Shown here one piece after another: positions 45,887-58,501 of a stretch of DNA of 64,000 nt (position 1 is the stretch's first letter; each line of letters starts with the position of its first letter). The notes beneath the pieces are model-generated. The model made no database searches. It was not told the DNA's origin and saw nothing but the letters and a program-made list of their open reading frames with translations. Position numbers and translations under genes: made by a program. The stretch comes from Costus lasius. Lineage: Eukaryota > Streptophyta > Magnoliopsida > Zingiberales > Costaceae. Where the stretch lies: NCBI GenBank assembly GCA_027563935.2, contig CM050451.1:34549565-34613564 (forward strand), in the 5' to 3' direction.

Positions 45887-47788
45887 GGTGTTCGTTGCTG
45901 CAGGAATCTACAACAAGCAAGAACAGCAAGGTCAGTATCAATGTTCAGAATCAATCTAGGACTTAAGAAAGATTCTTTTTCTCACTATTTTGTCTGACTG
46001 AAAAATCCAGTAAACAGTACGAAAGAGTAACACTCTTTTAGTGAGATGGGATCCAGATTTCATACTTGGTCTCCGTGTCCCGCTCAGGCGAGATAAGATG
46101 CACAGAGATGACAAGCACTAATTTCTGGTAGGCTGTCCCAGCCAATCGCCAACCCGTGCGATTCCCCTTCATCTTGGCAATCCAGCAGACTGTGCCAACT
46201 GAGTTGGTACAACACAGTCTCTGATCCCAGAGATGGCTGCCTCCATGTGCTACCATATGCGCCACATATGTAGTCTACATGGTCAAGCTGACCCGACCTA
46301 CTCCCTGGACCACCACGTGCTATGCTGAGCAACGAGAGGGGATAAATCCCAACTCTGTAACACGCAGGTGAAATCCGGCACCGTCTGAAGATAGATGGAC
46401 GTGCCCACTGAGTGGGTTCAACACGGCTCCAACGATAGTCAGAAAGGTGAGGTTTCGCGTCAGAAGGCTTACGAGCTTGATATGTTAGCGTTGGATTTTA
46501 GCGGTCTTTTATCTTCTTACTATCAGGCATATCCTATGGCTATAGCAGAAGATAAACATAAACATGCAACTCTAATTATTTGCAATAAGTAGAAAGCATG
46601 ATCTTATGTGGTAAAAGCCCATGAACCCTAGTAAGACCTTAATTTTACTTAAGTCTTCACTTGAGCTCCTTGGCATCTCATCTGGTCCAACCTAGGGCCC
46701 TAGCGCCAAGAGCACCTCAGGTGCGCCACCAGCTGAATGCCCCTTTATGATGTGTGCATTTGTACTCTTGTCTAATCAAAGTACATTTGATCTATCTAGA
46801 CAAGGTTGACACACAGGTCAACAACATTTCATAAATTAAAACAATGTGATTCGCAGATCACAAATTAATTTACAATTTAAACCCAGGCACGCAGGCCCCA
46901 GCACAGCACACAATAGGGCAACCCACATAAGACTAAATAGACAAGCATCATGGCATCAAATCATCTTGTGATCCAATCAAGAAATTAAATTTTGAAAAAC
47001 CCCATGGCATCAATTTTAATTTCCTTACGAGCCCTACAACCTTACAATGGTCCATTGATAGGGATCCACTCATCCATCTAGTTAGATCCTTTGCCCTTGC
47101 ATGCACCGAGTCCTAACTGACCCGAGTTGACCTAATGGTCAACCATGCATGCCCCAAGGGCTGAACCACCCCATGAGTTTTTGGCAAGCGGGTGTGACCC
47201 CGGGCCTAACTCAAGTGTGTTCAGTAGTTGTCTCAACCAGACCTCGCTACACGCCCTAGATGCAGTCAACCTATAGCCACCTTGTGCTTGCGCATAGGTG
47301 CCATTGGGTCAACCCATCTGAGCTGTCAGATGGTCTGATCAGACTTGGATCTAACCTAGTGGTGACTTCAACCCCATCAACCCATCTAAGGGTTTAATGT
47401 AGTGGCACCTTAGATCTAATTATGCGCGCAAGATGTAAGGTTTTAGAAAACATTTAGAACATGCGCAATGATACAAACAAACAACATGCTTGCATATAAC
47501 CCTTAGATCTAAGGGGGTCCTCTTCAAGGAGGAGCGCATACTTTAGGGGGTCCCCTTCAAGGGGGAGCGCATACATAATCAAAGCCATGATACAAGCGCA
47601 ACTTAAAGCATGATATCATGCGCAACTTCATGAAAGCAAGATACATGCGCAACCTCATGAAAACAAGATACATGCGCAACCTCATGAAAACAAAGCATGC
47701 TTCAAGTAAAAGTAAGCGCAACTTGAATGTATGGATCACAAATAAGCAATCATATAGATCATATCAAGAGCCTAGCTCTGATACCAAT
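45887..47788 (-). other. Untranslated leader of Copia A2, with primer-binding site and repeats
   Basis: The initiator-Met primer site is at 47775-47786 (complement reads TGGTATCAGAGC). A hairpin with GACTGTG/CACAGTC arms lies at 46188-46219. Near the primer site, about 47505-47720, are two copies of a CCCCTTCAAGGGG-like palindromic block and about three copies of a ~30-bp repeat around CATGCGCAACCTCATGAAA. Nothing here looks like a gene. Confidence 0.8.
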
Positions 47789-49472
47789 TGTAGGAACCCC
47801 TAATTATAGGGGAGAAACCCTAAACTTGCAATTCTAACAAGCTTTGCGGAAAAAGGGTTTCAAGATCGCATATGAATCTATAAGATCAACTTATGTTATG
47901 AAAAGGAATCATACCAACGCCATGGATTTGGAAGTCGGTTTGGAAGAAGAGATCAAACTAGGTCTCCTCCACAAGCCCACACACAAGATGAAGATGCTCA
48001 CTTCCTTGAGATCCCTTGTGCTAGCAAGACCCTCAAGCCTTCTTGTCGAATGGAAGGGGATGATGAATCTCCTTGTTGCCGAGAGCTTCACTTGCCTAGC
48101 CTCTCCTTCTCGTCGTCAATCACACCTCAACGAAATTGTCCAAGGCGTTCAAGAGAAGAGCACAAACGCTTATGCGTTTAGGCGTTTTTTTGTGAAACCG
48201 GCCATGATGACTTTCCATAAATGGAAGCTCATCATGCCATGCACTCAAGCCAACCTCAAACGCATTTGAGCATTGAACCATGCGTTCACAATTGTGAACC
48301 GGTTCAAGCTAAACCGTTTCAATCGACTTTGGTTCATGAACCAAACCGAAATGGCTCAAGCCATGTGGTCTAGACCATATTGAACCCCAAGGCTCATGAT
48401 CTAACCGTTCATCACCTGATGCCCCTGATCTCTTCGATCTAGCATCATCTCTCTCGATCCAAGATTACCGATCTCAAGCCCTAATCAATCAAACATGATC
48501 AGGCTAGATCTCACTTACAATCAGAGATTAAATCCCCTTAAACTGAACCCAAAGAATTCAGTCCACACGATCTGACTCAAGTAAGCCATATCATCATATT
48601 GTGCGACCCTGAGGGTTTCCTCTAAATGTCGGTAACGATAACTTACGTTATCACGATCAGTGAGGGGTATCTAGCAACACATCACTGTCTCCCGATATAA
48701 AGGAAAGAGTCTTCCAAGACTACTCCCAAACCAAGGCACAAGTGTGACTCTATTCACAAGGCATACATTTATCCTTTGCCACTGGATGTTCTTATTGGAC
48801 AAGCATGTCAAGCTTGTAACTCCAACACGATGAGCATGATTAGATCAGATGAACATAGTCATCTGGGTATGGCCATACACTTCCTCAATCATCTCATATA
48901 AAGGGGGCCCTTTAGAACATCACACTCCTTAAACAAGGATACGGCAATCCTTTATCTATCACAAGTGCCCTAACCTGACTCAAGCTCACCATCCAAGATA
49001 GTCTATAATCATTATGTTTCAAATGATATTGAACTACCTCAAGACAATGACAATCATCATTTAGAAACACAAGTGATCTCAAGTCAGAGGACATGTGCCA
49101 CTTGCTGCTTACAAGGATCATTCACATTGTGACAAGCAATGGAATATCCCAGTAGGGTCTGTCCAGTACATCCAATGTACCCATGAGTCTACATCTTATT
49201 CCATGCTCGAAGCATCCTATAAGATTAGCACTCATATTAGTCTCCATCATATCAAGGCTGTCTCATGTTCACCAAGATATCTCGACTAAGGACATACAGC
49301 CTGTCAGCCTAGCTGAACAGCTTTGAGACATTATTCAGAAGCACACTCATTGCAGCAGACAAGGTAACAACCTGAATAATAACCATGCCTTTCATAAACA
49401 TAAGAGTTTATTACATAATACTTTTACAATCCCAAAGGCCTCAAACATTAGCCTTAAGGGCATACTCCAACA
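47789..49472 (-). repeat. 5' LTR of Copia A2
   Basis: 1684 bp, next to the primer site, TG...CA ends on the minus strand, followed by CCTTG. Confidence 0.95.
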
Positions 49473-49477
49473 CCTTG

Positions 49478-51560
49478 ACCCTAAGCTGATAATACCCTGA
49501 TCTCAGATCAATCTTAGAGAACACTGTCGCTCCCTGTAATTGATCAAATAGATCATCAATTCTGGGAAGAGGATACTTATTCTTGATAGTCACTTGGTTA
49601 AGCTGCCTGTAGTCTATACACATCCTCAGGGTTCCATCTTTTTTCTTCACAAATAACACTGGCGCTCCCCAGGGAGAAGCACTAGGCCGAATATATCCTT
49701 TCTCTAACAATTCCTCCAGTTGTTTCTTAAGCTCGGCCAACTCTGAAGTAGCCATACGATAAGGAGCTCTGGAGATAGGTGCCGTACCTGGCGCCAACTC
49801 AATGCCAAACTCCACTTCTCTAATTGGTGGCAAGCCTGAAAATTCTTCAGAGAACACATCAGGAAATTCTTTCACCACCGCCATCTGAGTCAAATCAGAA
49901 GTAGACTCATCCTGCACCTTAACATGCGCAAGATAACCCTTGCACCCATTAGCAAGTAATTTCCTGGCCTGCAGGAAAGATATCACATGCGGTCCTTGGT
50001 TTGACACTAGACCTCTCACAAAAAGTCGATTCCCATCTAACAAATTCAAAGTGATTACTTTCTCAAAGCAATCCACCGAGGCATGATGGGAAGACAACCA
50101 ATCCATTCCTAAGATGATGTCATAATCTTGCATGTCTAAGAGGATTAGATCTACCAGAAACTCATAACCCTCTACATGTACTACACAGTCAGCACACACA
50201 GTATCTGTAGATAACGATTTTCCTAAGGGAGTACTCACAGACACAGCATAATTCATTACCTTAGGTAACACAGGTAAACATGCAGCAAACTTAACAGATA
50301 CAAAAGATAAATTTGCACCAGGGTCAAATAATATGCGGGCTAACTGATCAAATACGAATAAAGTACCTTCCACGACGGATCGGGAAGCTCGTGTATCCTT
50401 CTCAGCCACAGCATACACTCTAGTCTGGACTGTAGGCTTATCTGCGCCTCTAGGTTGCATCTCAGGTTCTTTGCAATCCTTAGCCATGTGCCCTGGTTTC
50501 TTACACCTGAAGCATACACCATTCTCCTATGGCAGTCTTTCACTAGATGTCCCTTGAGCCCACAATAACTACAAGTGATACCGTTTCTTGCATCCCTGGC
50601 ATCCCTGAACTGCTGCGGTGCATCCCTGGACTGCTACGGTGCCTTGTAGGAGTAAGGCTTATACCTGCTCTTCTTATAATCTTTATGCCTAGGGTACTTC
50701 TTACCCTTGCCGCCACTGCCATACTGAGGAACCGCCGCCTCAGCTGCAGGAACTACTGCCACGGCAACATGAGAACTCCTCTCAGATATATACCTCTCAA
50801 TGGTGCGCGCTCGCCCAACAGTTTCAACATAGGTCTCCAAGTGTTGAGCACCAACCTGCTCTCTAATGTCCCATCTGAGACCTCTGAGAAACTTGGTAGC
50901 TCTCCTCTTTTCAGTGTTTATCAGATGAGGAGCATACTTTCCCAATTTCGTGAACTGTAATTCATACTGGTCCACTGTCATATCACCCTGCTCCAGGTGA
51001 ATAAATTCCACCTCTCGGTCCTCAACCAAGCTATCTGGGAAATACTTCTCGTTAAATCGAGACAAGAAGTAAGGCCAATCTACAGTCTCATGTCTTTCTT
51101 CGGCAAGTCTCACTACGCCCTTCCACCACTCATCTGCGTCAACACGCATCATATAGGTGGCCAGACATAACTTGTCTTCGTCCGAGCAACGCATAACTTG
51201 GAAAATCTTTTCCAAGCACAGCTGCCAATTTTCGGCATTACTGGATTCTGAGCCCCCATAAAAAGAGCTGGGACCCAGTTTCTGGAATTCACTCACAAGT
51301 AAAGCATAGCGCCTGTGAGCGCCCTCCTGAGAGTCATCCCCCACCGCTCGAGTAGTAGTCTGGGGTCTCTCTCGAGTTAGCTGCTGCAAAAGCTACTGTT
51401 GTGCTTCTTGGTGCTGAGTCTGCTGCTGCTGCAGCATCTGAGCTTGCCTTTCTATCATAGCACCTTGTTGCTGAACCATGCCAGTCAGAGACTCAATAGT
51501 TCTCGTGAGGTTCGGGGTCTGCTCGCCCTCATCACTAGCATTTCCTCTGGTTCGCACCAT
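49478..51560 (-). pseudogene. Tekay gag, protease and start of RT, broken
   Basis: The ATG at 51560 (MVRTRGNASDEG) opens gag. A TAG at complement(51393-51395) lies in a Gln-rich stretch, and a second TAG at complement(50634-50636) sits where a neighbouring repeat has CAG. A frameshift lies near 50520, between two zinc knuckles (CSYCGLKGHLVKDC, and after the shift [14 protein letters not shown]). From 50487 the frame runs through the protease ([12 protein letters not shown]) and the start of RT ([30 protein letters not shown]) to the Copia A2 junction. RT continues at 40296. The broken gag means the element cannot make its own polyprotein. Confidence 0.93.
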
Positions 51561-51709
51561 CTTAAATTCAAATTCCTACACGCACATATCATAGTCACAC
51601 ACATATCATAGTCAGGAAAACAATCATAAACCTAACAGGTGTCTAGCAATACACAAACATGTTTTCCCCCAAACTAAGTTTTAGCTAGCCAACTGCTCTG
51701 ATACCATTC
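51561..51709 (-). other. Tekay leader and primer-binding site
   Basis: The short leader contains the initiator-Met primer site at 51695-51706 (plus strand GCTCTGATACCA), three bases inside the 5' LTR. Confidence 0.9.
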
Positions 51710-54700
51710 TGTAACATCCCACATTCTTAACCCCAAACAAATGGCACAATTCACAAATGATACAGGATGTTTCATATAAGATCGATCATATGCTAGGTAA
51801 AACCGAGTTCAAGAAAACACGATCTGAAAAATTTCATAAATCCATACACACAAATTCACAAAACTCAAATCTCATAAGGGTACCTGCCACCACGCAATCC
51901 TTGCACTAGACATATGCAAGGCAACAGTTATATCAAAACCGATTCAAATTCATAAAATCCATAAAGGTACCTGCCACCAGGCAATACTTGCACTAGACAT
52001 ATGCAAGTTACAGGGTATATCAAAACCGATTGCACGGAATATACAACAAGCCGAAATTCAAAACAAAATCACAAAATCGATTTTATAAACCCATACCAAA
52101 CACCGAAACTAGGCTGAAGCCCGCGGTGACACAAAAATCAAACTCAGTTAACTGCCACAATCTGGCAACACAAATTCACATAGTTCACATGGTTCACATC
52201 ACATAGTTCACATAGTTCATGTAAATCATATGGTTTAGCCACAACCGGCTCCAGAAAATTTTAGCATAAAAGTTCTTAAGCAGCAGACATAATATCCACG
52301 CCAATGTTACTCATGAAATGCGCCCCTGCTCTATGCCTGAAAATAGTGAGGGGTGAGCTACACAGCCCAGTGAGTGGATAGTCTAAATCGACCATCCATA
52401 ACATACACTCAAAAATATAGGCAGATTATTTTAAAAATCTTTAACAAGAACATTATGTCAACATATAACAAAATAAAGAAACAGAAATCATATAGACAGT
52501 CAGATGTACACACTAGCATATAACAAACTCATGTTCACAAACTCAGGTTTTAGAGTTTTACTCTAACCCAATTAAACACATATATTTTAAACCAACTAAA
52601 CACATAACAACTTAGGTTCACAAACTCAGGTTCTAGAGTTATACTCTAAACCACTAAACACACCAACACATAAGCAACCTAGTTGTCCAGCATATTCAGT
52701 AGTGACCAATATGGTCTAACCCGGCTTGGCCAAAGCACTGGGAGCCGCATGCAACACATAAACATGGATAGTGAGTAGAATCAAGAGGTGGCCCCCGCCA
52801 GGTCACGACGTGGCACTTTGCTCCCTCACCCCATAACACATCAGAGTGATGACATCAAGAGGTGGCCCCTGTCTGATCAAGACATGGCACTTTGCGTCTT
52901 ATATCACCCTGTCACATAAAGAGTAATGACATCAAGAGGTGGCCCCTGTCTGATCAAGACATGGCACTTTGCGTCTTATATTACCCCATCACATAAAAGA
53001 GTTATGACATCAAGAGGTGGCCCCTGTCCGACCAAGACATGGCACTTTGCGTCAAAAACCCGTTCTCCCAAAAGGTTCCTACTGGACAACAGACACATCT
53101 TATTTCATATTTCACATAGGTGAACATATTTCACAAAGGTGGACTCCTAAGTGTCAACTATACTCTAGGATAGTCATCACAAAAATCATATCGGGCAGGC
53201 TGAACATCAACCCCCATCACAATAATCATAATAGGCAGGCTGAACATCAACCTCCTCACATATCACAATACAGGGCTGAAATTCAAACCCTTAACATAAC
53301 ACATAAGGACTATCCCCTTGAGTTCATAGTTACACCTAGCCTTAGTCCTAACCAACACATAACACATAATATTCAAAATTCTCATAATCACATAATTTTC
53401 AAAAATCTCGTAACCACATAATGTTCACAATTTACATAACAACATAATATTCCAAAAATCACATAAACTCCTAATATTTAAAAATCACACAATTACATAA
53501 TATTAACAATCATATAATGTAGTGTGGTCCTTAGGTTTCATGCTGATTAGTTCAGTCAAACTTTACTAGGTTATCACCCAAATTTCTCAAACAATTTCTC
53601 AACATTGTAGTTAACAAGCATCCATAAAAATTAACATAAAACTAAAACATGAAATCATACAATTTATTTTACAAATCTCTACATATAACCCACGGTTAAC
53701 ATATCATATCATCTACTAAAATTCTAAACCTTAGTTAACATGAATATCATGCTCAAAAACATTGGTTTAAAGCTTCCTAAATTCCATAGGAGAATACCTT
53801 AAATTCCTTATTACAATTTTCGGTTTCCATAAACAATCATCAAGATTATTTTGGTTTAGCTACCATCAATAAGGTTTCGGTTTTCATTCATGCTACAAAC
53901 ATCATTGACTTAATGTTACCAAAGTTGATTTCGGTTTAACTATAACTAACAAGAGTTTCATACTCAAAATTCAATGATTTAATGCTACCAAAATTTCTAT
54001 AAAAATACCTTAAATTTCATACAAATTTTTGGTTAAATAATCATCATATAATCACCTTTGAAAAATTCGGTTTTCATGATATAATCAACCTTACAAAATT
54101 CGGTTTTCATCATATAATCAACTTTACAAAATTCGGTTTTCATGATATAATCAACCTTACAAAATTCGGTTTTCATCATATAATCACCTTTGAAAAATTC
54201 GGTTTTCATGATATAATCAACCTTACAAAATTCGGTTTTAGCATAGTAAGATTTCCAACAAGCGAATATATCATCTAACTCATCAATTAACACCAACAAA
54301 TAGATAGAAATCAATTAGACAACCCACTCACCTTGAACCGTGAACACCAATAAGAAAAACCCTTCCAAAAATTCGTCTAAGGCTTTGAAAGATGCTACCA
54401 AACACCAAGGAATAATTCGCCAAAGGGAAAGAGATGGAGAAATCACCAAAATCGCCTCAAGAACTCTTCAAGAATCGCCTAAGTTCTTCAAGCCGTCGCC
54501 CAAAGTTTTCTCCAAGCCAAAATCGCCAAAACTCTACCCTAACCGAAATTACCTATTTAAATTTTGGTTTTTAAGGTTTTAACCCTCTAACCCATTAATT
54601 CAAAAAGGTTTAACCCATTAACCCAATAATTCAAATTTTAAAAACCCAATAATCCCTTAGTTTAAGTGAAAGTCCAATAAGAGTTAAACTAACATCCAAT

Positions 54701-55013
54701 AAGCTAGTTAACTAATTAATTTAATTAACTTACAAATAACCAAGCACTTAACCGAAATCCAATAAGGATTTAATTAATATCCAATAAGGATTTAATTAAT
54801 TTATCCTAAATTAACAACCAATAATCAACCATTAATCTCTAATTAATTTACCATAAATTAACAACCAATCACAAATCAAATAATTAACAATCAATAAGCT
54901 AGTTAATTAGCATTCAATAAATTTTACTTGAATCATAATAAAATATCACAGTCAATAATTTTATTTAATTAAAAAATAATGCTTACCATGACTCAAGATC
55001 CTTGGATCTTACA
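51710..55013 (-). repeat. 5' LTR of Tekay element
   Basis: 3304 bp, uninterrupted. It holds the 78-bp array (52777-53053) and the 33-bp array (54042-54239). A few C/T differences from the other LTR are seen (for example near 51989, 52108 and 52337). Confidence 0.95.
54042..54239 (-). repeat. 33-bp tandem array, second LTR copy
   Basis: Six units, same order and length as 36787-36984, so no copy-number change has happened since insertion. Confidence 0.93.
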
Positions 55014-55018
55014 TGTAT

Positions 55019-55310
55019 TCAGCCCTCGCTGGACACAGGGCGCCTAGTCTGTCTTAACTAAGAGGAATTGTGCGCGGCACAATTGGCTGGCATGCCTACT
55101 GAAGGAAGCATGGGACTCTCTGTGCATCTCAACTCACCCTCGTGAGTCGCGGAGACCTCGCGTGAAATTAGGATCCTACTCATGTATTTCCAAGTTGAGT
55201 TTTGAGAGTTATCAACTTGTTAAGGAAATAGTGGGAGTATAGCATTTAATTTTAAAGTCCTTGTTAAATGCTTTATCATAGTACTTGTTTTGCTTGTTTG
55301 CTTATTGTAG
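55019..55310 (+). other. Copia B leader, second part
   Basis: This continues the leader after the Tekay element. CTCAC pairs with GTGAG at 55133-55146, followed by GCGGAGACC, which is also present in the Copia A leader (for example near 7786). A pyrimidine-rich stretch ending TTATTGTAG abuts the gag ATG at 55311, a possible splice acceptor. Confidence 0.7.
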
Positions 55311-58300
55311 ATGATTCCATCTCCTGAACCTAGATTGAAACTTCTTAAAAATAAACTGGATGGAACAAATTGGACAAGATGGTTCAGACTTTTGTCCAAA
55401 CTTCTAGAACATGAGAATATGGTATATCTTCTTGAAAAACCTCCAACCCAACCCTGTATATATTTTTGTACAGAGTGGGAGTGGAATGTCTATCTTGAAC
55501 ATTGTGTGGATAGTGAACATTACACTGCTCTTGTTTTGAGGTGCTTGACCCCTGAGGTCCAGGTTGAGTGTGATGAGATGGGGATCTATGATATGATCAT
55601 ACATCTTCGATGTCTCTTCACACCAGGCACTTCAAATAGTGATCTAGAGAGTGTTGTTGGATCTTCTGGGTGTTTGCCTGAATCTAGGAATGACTATGGT
55701 TCCATATCTTCGAAGCTAAAACTTTGGAAGACTGGGAATGTATGGAAATTTCAGGATGGATTAAGGCCCAGGAAGAGCATGGCACAAAAGAAGGGATGTT
55801 ATCCATCTGCTTCAGGTATTGTGTTACTGAGGTCTTTATGTCTACTTCTTATTCATGGGTACTGGGTACTGCATGAGGAGCTTACATATGTTTTTCATAT
55901 GCAGGGGCTCAAAAGAAGTAGGACAATAAGGCTTGGTGGATCGACATTCGAGTCAGGGACGGAGCATTGGATGCTGCTGTTGATGTCATCTCACTACCTT
56001 CAAAGACTTCAACTAGAACTTTGCTATTATGTACTAGCTTTTGTATTAGAACATTATGTCCATTATTTTGAATGGATTTTCAGTTTGAAATAAATTGGTA
56101 TTTCTTTATATCTGGAATGTTCTATAGTAGTGGTACAATTGATAATAGCTTGTAGTTCTGTGTGTAACACTGAATAGATCAAATCCAATGATTCAATCAA
56201 TACCATCTCTTTGCATTGTCTCTTGGGCCATAAGACAAAAGTCACATCCAAAAGTCCATGGACTATTGGGATCATTATCCTTTCAGGGTTATGATGTATG
56301 TGAGCCTTGTCTAATGGACAAGATGACAGATGCTACCTTCATTTAGGAAGGAGAGAGAGGTTAGATGCTTGTTGGATCTAGTACACAGCAATGTGTGTAG
56401 ACCCATGGAGACAAGCACCAAGTGGTATACTTCATTAAGTTGGGATATGTTATATCCAACACGTAACTTTGGAGAAATCCAAGAAGTTAAAGAATGAAGT
56501 ATAGAATCGAATTGGAGAATCTATTAAAACCCTTTGATTGGATCAAAGTGGGAAGTGAAAAATGTGATGACTATCTTGAGGAGTGTGGGGTTGTCTCACA
56601 GCTTACTTGGAACACCACAACTGTGTGGTGAAATTCAAAGAAAGAAAAGGGAACACATTGGATATGGTTCCATCTTTGAATAGTCATGCAAATTTACTTC
56701 CTTAACAGGCCATGCAAGCAACTGTTCTGACACTCCATAGTGTGTATTTGTGGGGCACTGAGAGTGCTACTTCTATCCCAATGAGAACAAAAATATTTGT
56801 TGCTCAAACTGCTGTCTTTCTTGAGGAGATATCTTTTTGAAAGAAGATAGTGGGAGTAGATTTGATTAGGACAAGGTCCAAAAATCAACCACAATACAGT
56901 TAGACACAAATGGAGAGTAGAATCACACATGCAGGTTGAAAAGTCAACCTGAGGTTCAAGTAACACAGGAACCACATGAGTCTGAATGGATTCGAAATAC
57001 TCTCACAGGTTGTGGGCATGACGAATTTTTCATCTAGGATGAACCTAAAGACTTATGAGGAAATGGAAGCGGTCAGTGGACCAGATTCCAAGAAATGGCT
57101 GAGCGCCATAAGAACCATAATGGACTCCATGTCTGCTAATCAAGTGTGGGACTTGATTGAGCCGCCAAAGGGGTAACACCCAGAGGCTGTATGTGGATCT
57201 TCTTGGAAGATAGACATGAAAGGTAACATTGTTACCTATGATGACAAGCTAGTGAATGAAATTTTGGATAAGTCCACTGAGTGGATAGTGATGAAATTTT
57301 TCACCGATAGCTTTGTTTGAGTCCATTAGGTATCTACTTGTTATAATTGCATGTTCTGTTATAGCGTGTTGTTATGAAAATTGCTTTTCTTAATGGACGT
57401 CTGGAAGAGGATGTCTAGATGGAAGCCAAAATATTTTCATACAGTCGCCATAAAGATATGTATGGTACTATACAAGTATCCTGTGTTTACAAGAAGATCA
57501 GTGGGAGCATCATAATGTTTCTTGTTCTAATTGATTGACGATATTCTCCTCACTTGAAATGACATCCCAGCTCTTCACACGGTGAAGTACAGGCTTGGAA
57601 TGTATTTAGAGAAGAATGACCTAGGGAATGCAGCCTACATCCTAGGCATGTGGATCAACTGGGATCCAAGAAAGTCATTGCCCTTTAGTCAATCTACGTT
57701 CATCCAAGAGATTCTGGAGAGGTTCATATTGGATCATTCCAAAGGATGATACCTTCCAGAGAGACATGGTCTGATTCTCTCCATGATGCAATGTCTTTTG
57801 ACACAGCAGGAGAGAGACAACATGATTCTATAGTCCTAATACATTGGGTATAGGATAGATCATGTTTTGTGCAACTAGCACAAGACTATGTGTGGCGAAT
57901 GCTTGGAGCATGGCCAGTAAGTTTCAATCAGATCCTAGTGTTCAAACACTGGATAGCTGTGAAAGCAATCCTTCGTACTTGGGAAGTATAAAGGATTGAA
58001 TTTTAGTCTGTGATAGACAAGAAGAACTTTGTGTACTAGGTACACTGACACTTCGTTCCGGTCTAATGACTATCGTTCACAGTCAGGATTTGCTTTTTGC
58101 CTTGATGTGGTGTTGTTGGCTGAAAGAGCTTTATGCAAACTGCAGTGGCAAATTCTACAATAAGGCTGAGTACATTGCAGCTTCTTGTGGCAGCCAAGGA
58201 AGCAGCTTCATTCATTTGAACTTGATTTAGTCCCTGATGCTTGATGGTCCAGTATAGTTCTTACTGGGGCCGCAAGCATGTGTAAAGGAACTTAGCACTC

Positions 58301-58470
58301 AAGTATGTACTGCAGTGATATCATCTGATCTTAGAGATCATGGATAAAGGTGATGATTCAAACTTGTTAAAATAAACACAAATAGCAATCTGGAAAAACC
58401 CGCTGACATAGCCTCTGGCGCAGCGGAAGCTAAATATGTCATACTAGAGACATGGGACTGAATAAATTCA
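55311..58470 (+). pseudogene. Copia B gag-pol, decayed
   Basis: The gag start is readable (MIPSPEPRLKLLKNKLDGTNWTRW is split here as MIPSPEPRLK then NKLDGTNWTRWFRLL), continuing through about 110 residues before frameshifts. Further fragments match Copia A proteins: the protease region near 55850, integrase pieces around 56390-56650, the start of RT (SGPDSKKWLSAIRTIMDSMS, 57075-57135), the catalytic RT area near 57515, and the RNase H end near 58390. Many stops and indels are present. It is far more decayed than any Copia A copy, in line with its role as host of younger elements. Confidence 0.85.
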
Positions 58471-58484
58471 GTTGCCCTTGGTCT

Positions 58485-58501
58485 TAGTGCAAGTGGGAGA
58501 T
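58485..58501 (+). other. Polypurine tract of Copia B
   Basis: GTGCAAGTGGGAGAT-type tract just before the 3' LTR, the same as in Copia A. Confidence 0.85.

Larger units (their letters stand above)
40297..49472 (-). mobile_element. Copia A2, Angela-like LTR retrotransposon, intact
   Basis: 9176 bp on the minus strand with LTRs of 1685 (40297-41981) and 1684 bp (47789-49472) and target duplication CCTTG (40292-40296, 49473-49477). Only about three LTR differences are visible by eye (a T-run length and two substitutions). The gag-pol frame is intact, and primer site and purine tract are present, so the element has all parts for transposition. It splits the Tekay RT gene. Confidence 0.96.
26247..55013 (-). 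mobile_element. Tekay/Del-like Gypsy element on the minus strand, split by CRM-like element 2 and Copia A2
   Basis: The target duplication TGTAT lies at 26242-26246 and 55014-55018. Left LTR (26247-28155 plus 36364-37758) and right LTR (51710-55013) both total 3304 bp and differ at only a few sites by eye. The gene order PR-RT-RH-IN-chromodomain, the C-terminal chromodomain and the very long LTRs fit Tekay (Del). Its coding region has two stops and a frameshift in gag plus the Copia A2 insertion in RT. Own length without inserts is about 11.4 kb. Confidence 0.93.

Noticed and set aside
37788..51560. Endogenous pararetrovirus
   Set aside because: RT and RNase H are accompanied by integrase, chromodomain, LTRs and TSD, so it is a Gypsy retrotransposon.
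52926..53421. ORFs of 65 and 134 codons repeated in both Tekay LTRs
   Set aside because: They come from the 78-bp repeat and neighbouring LTR DNA; no start context or domain.
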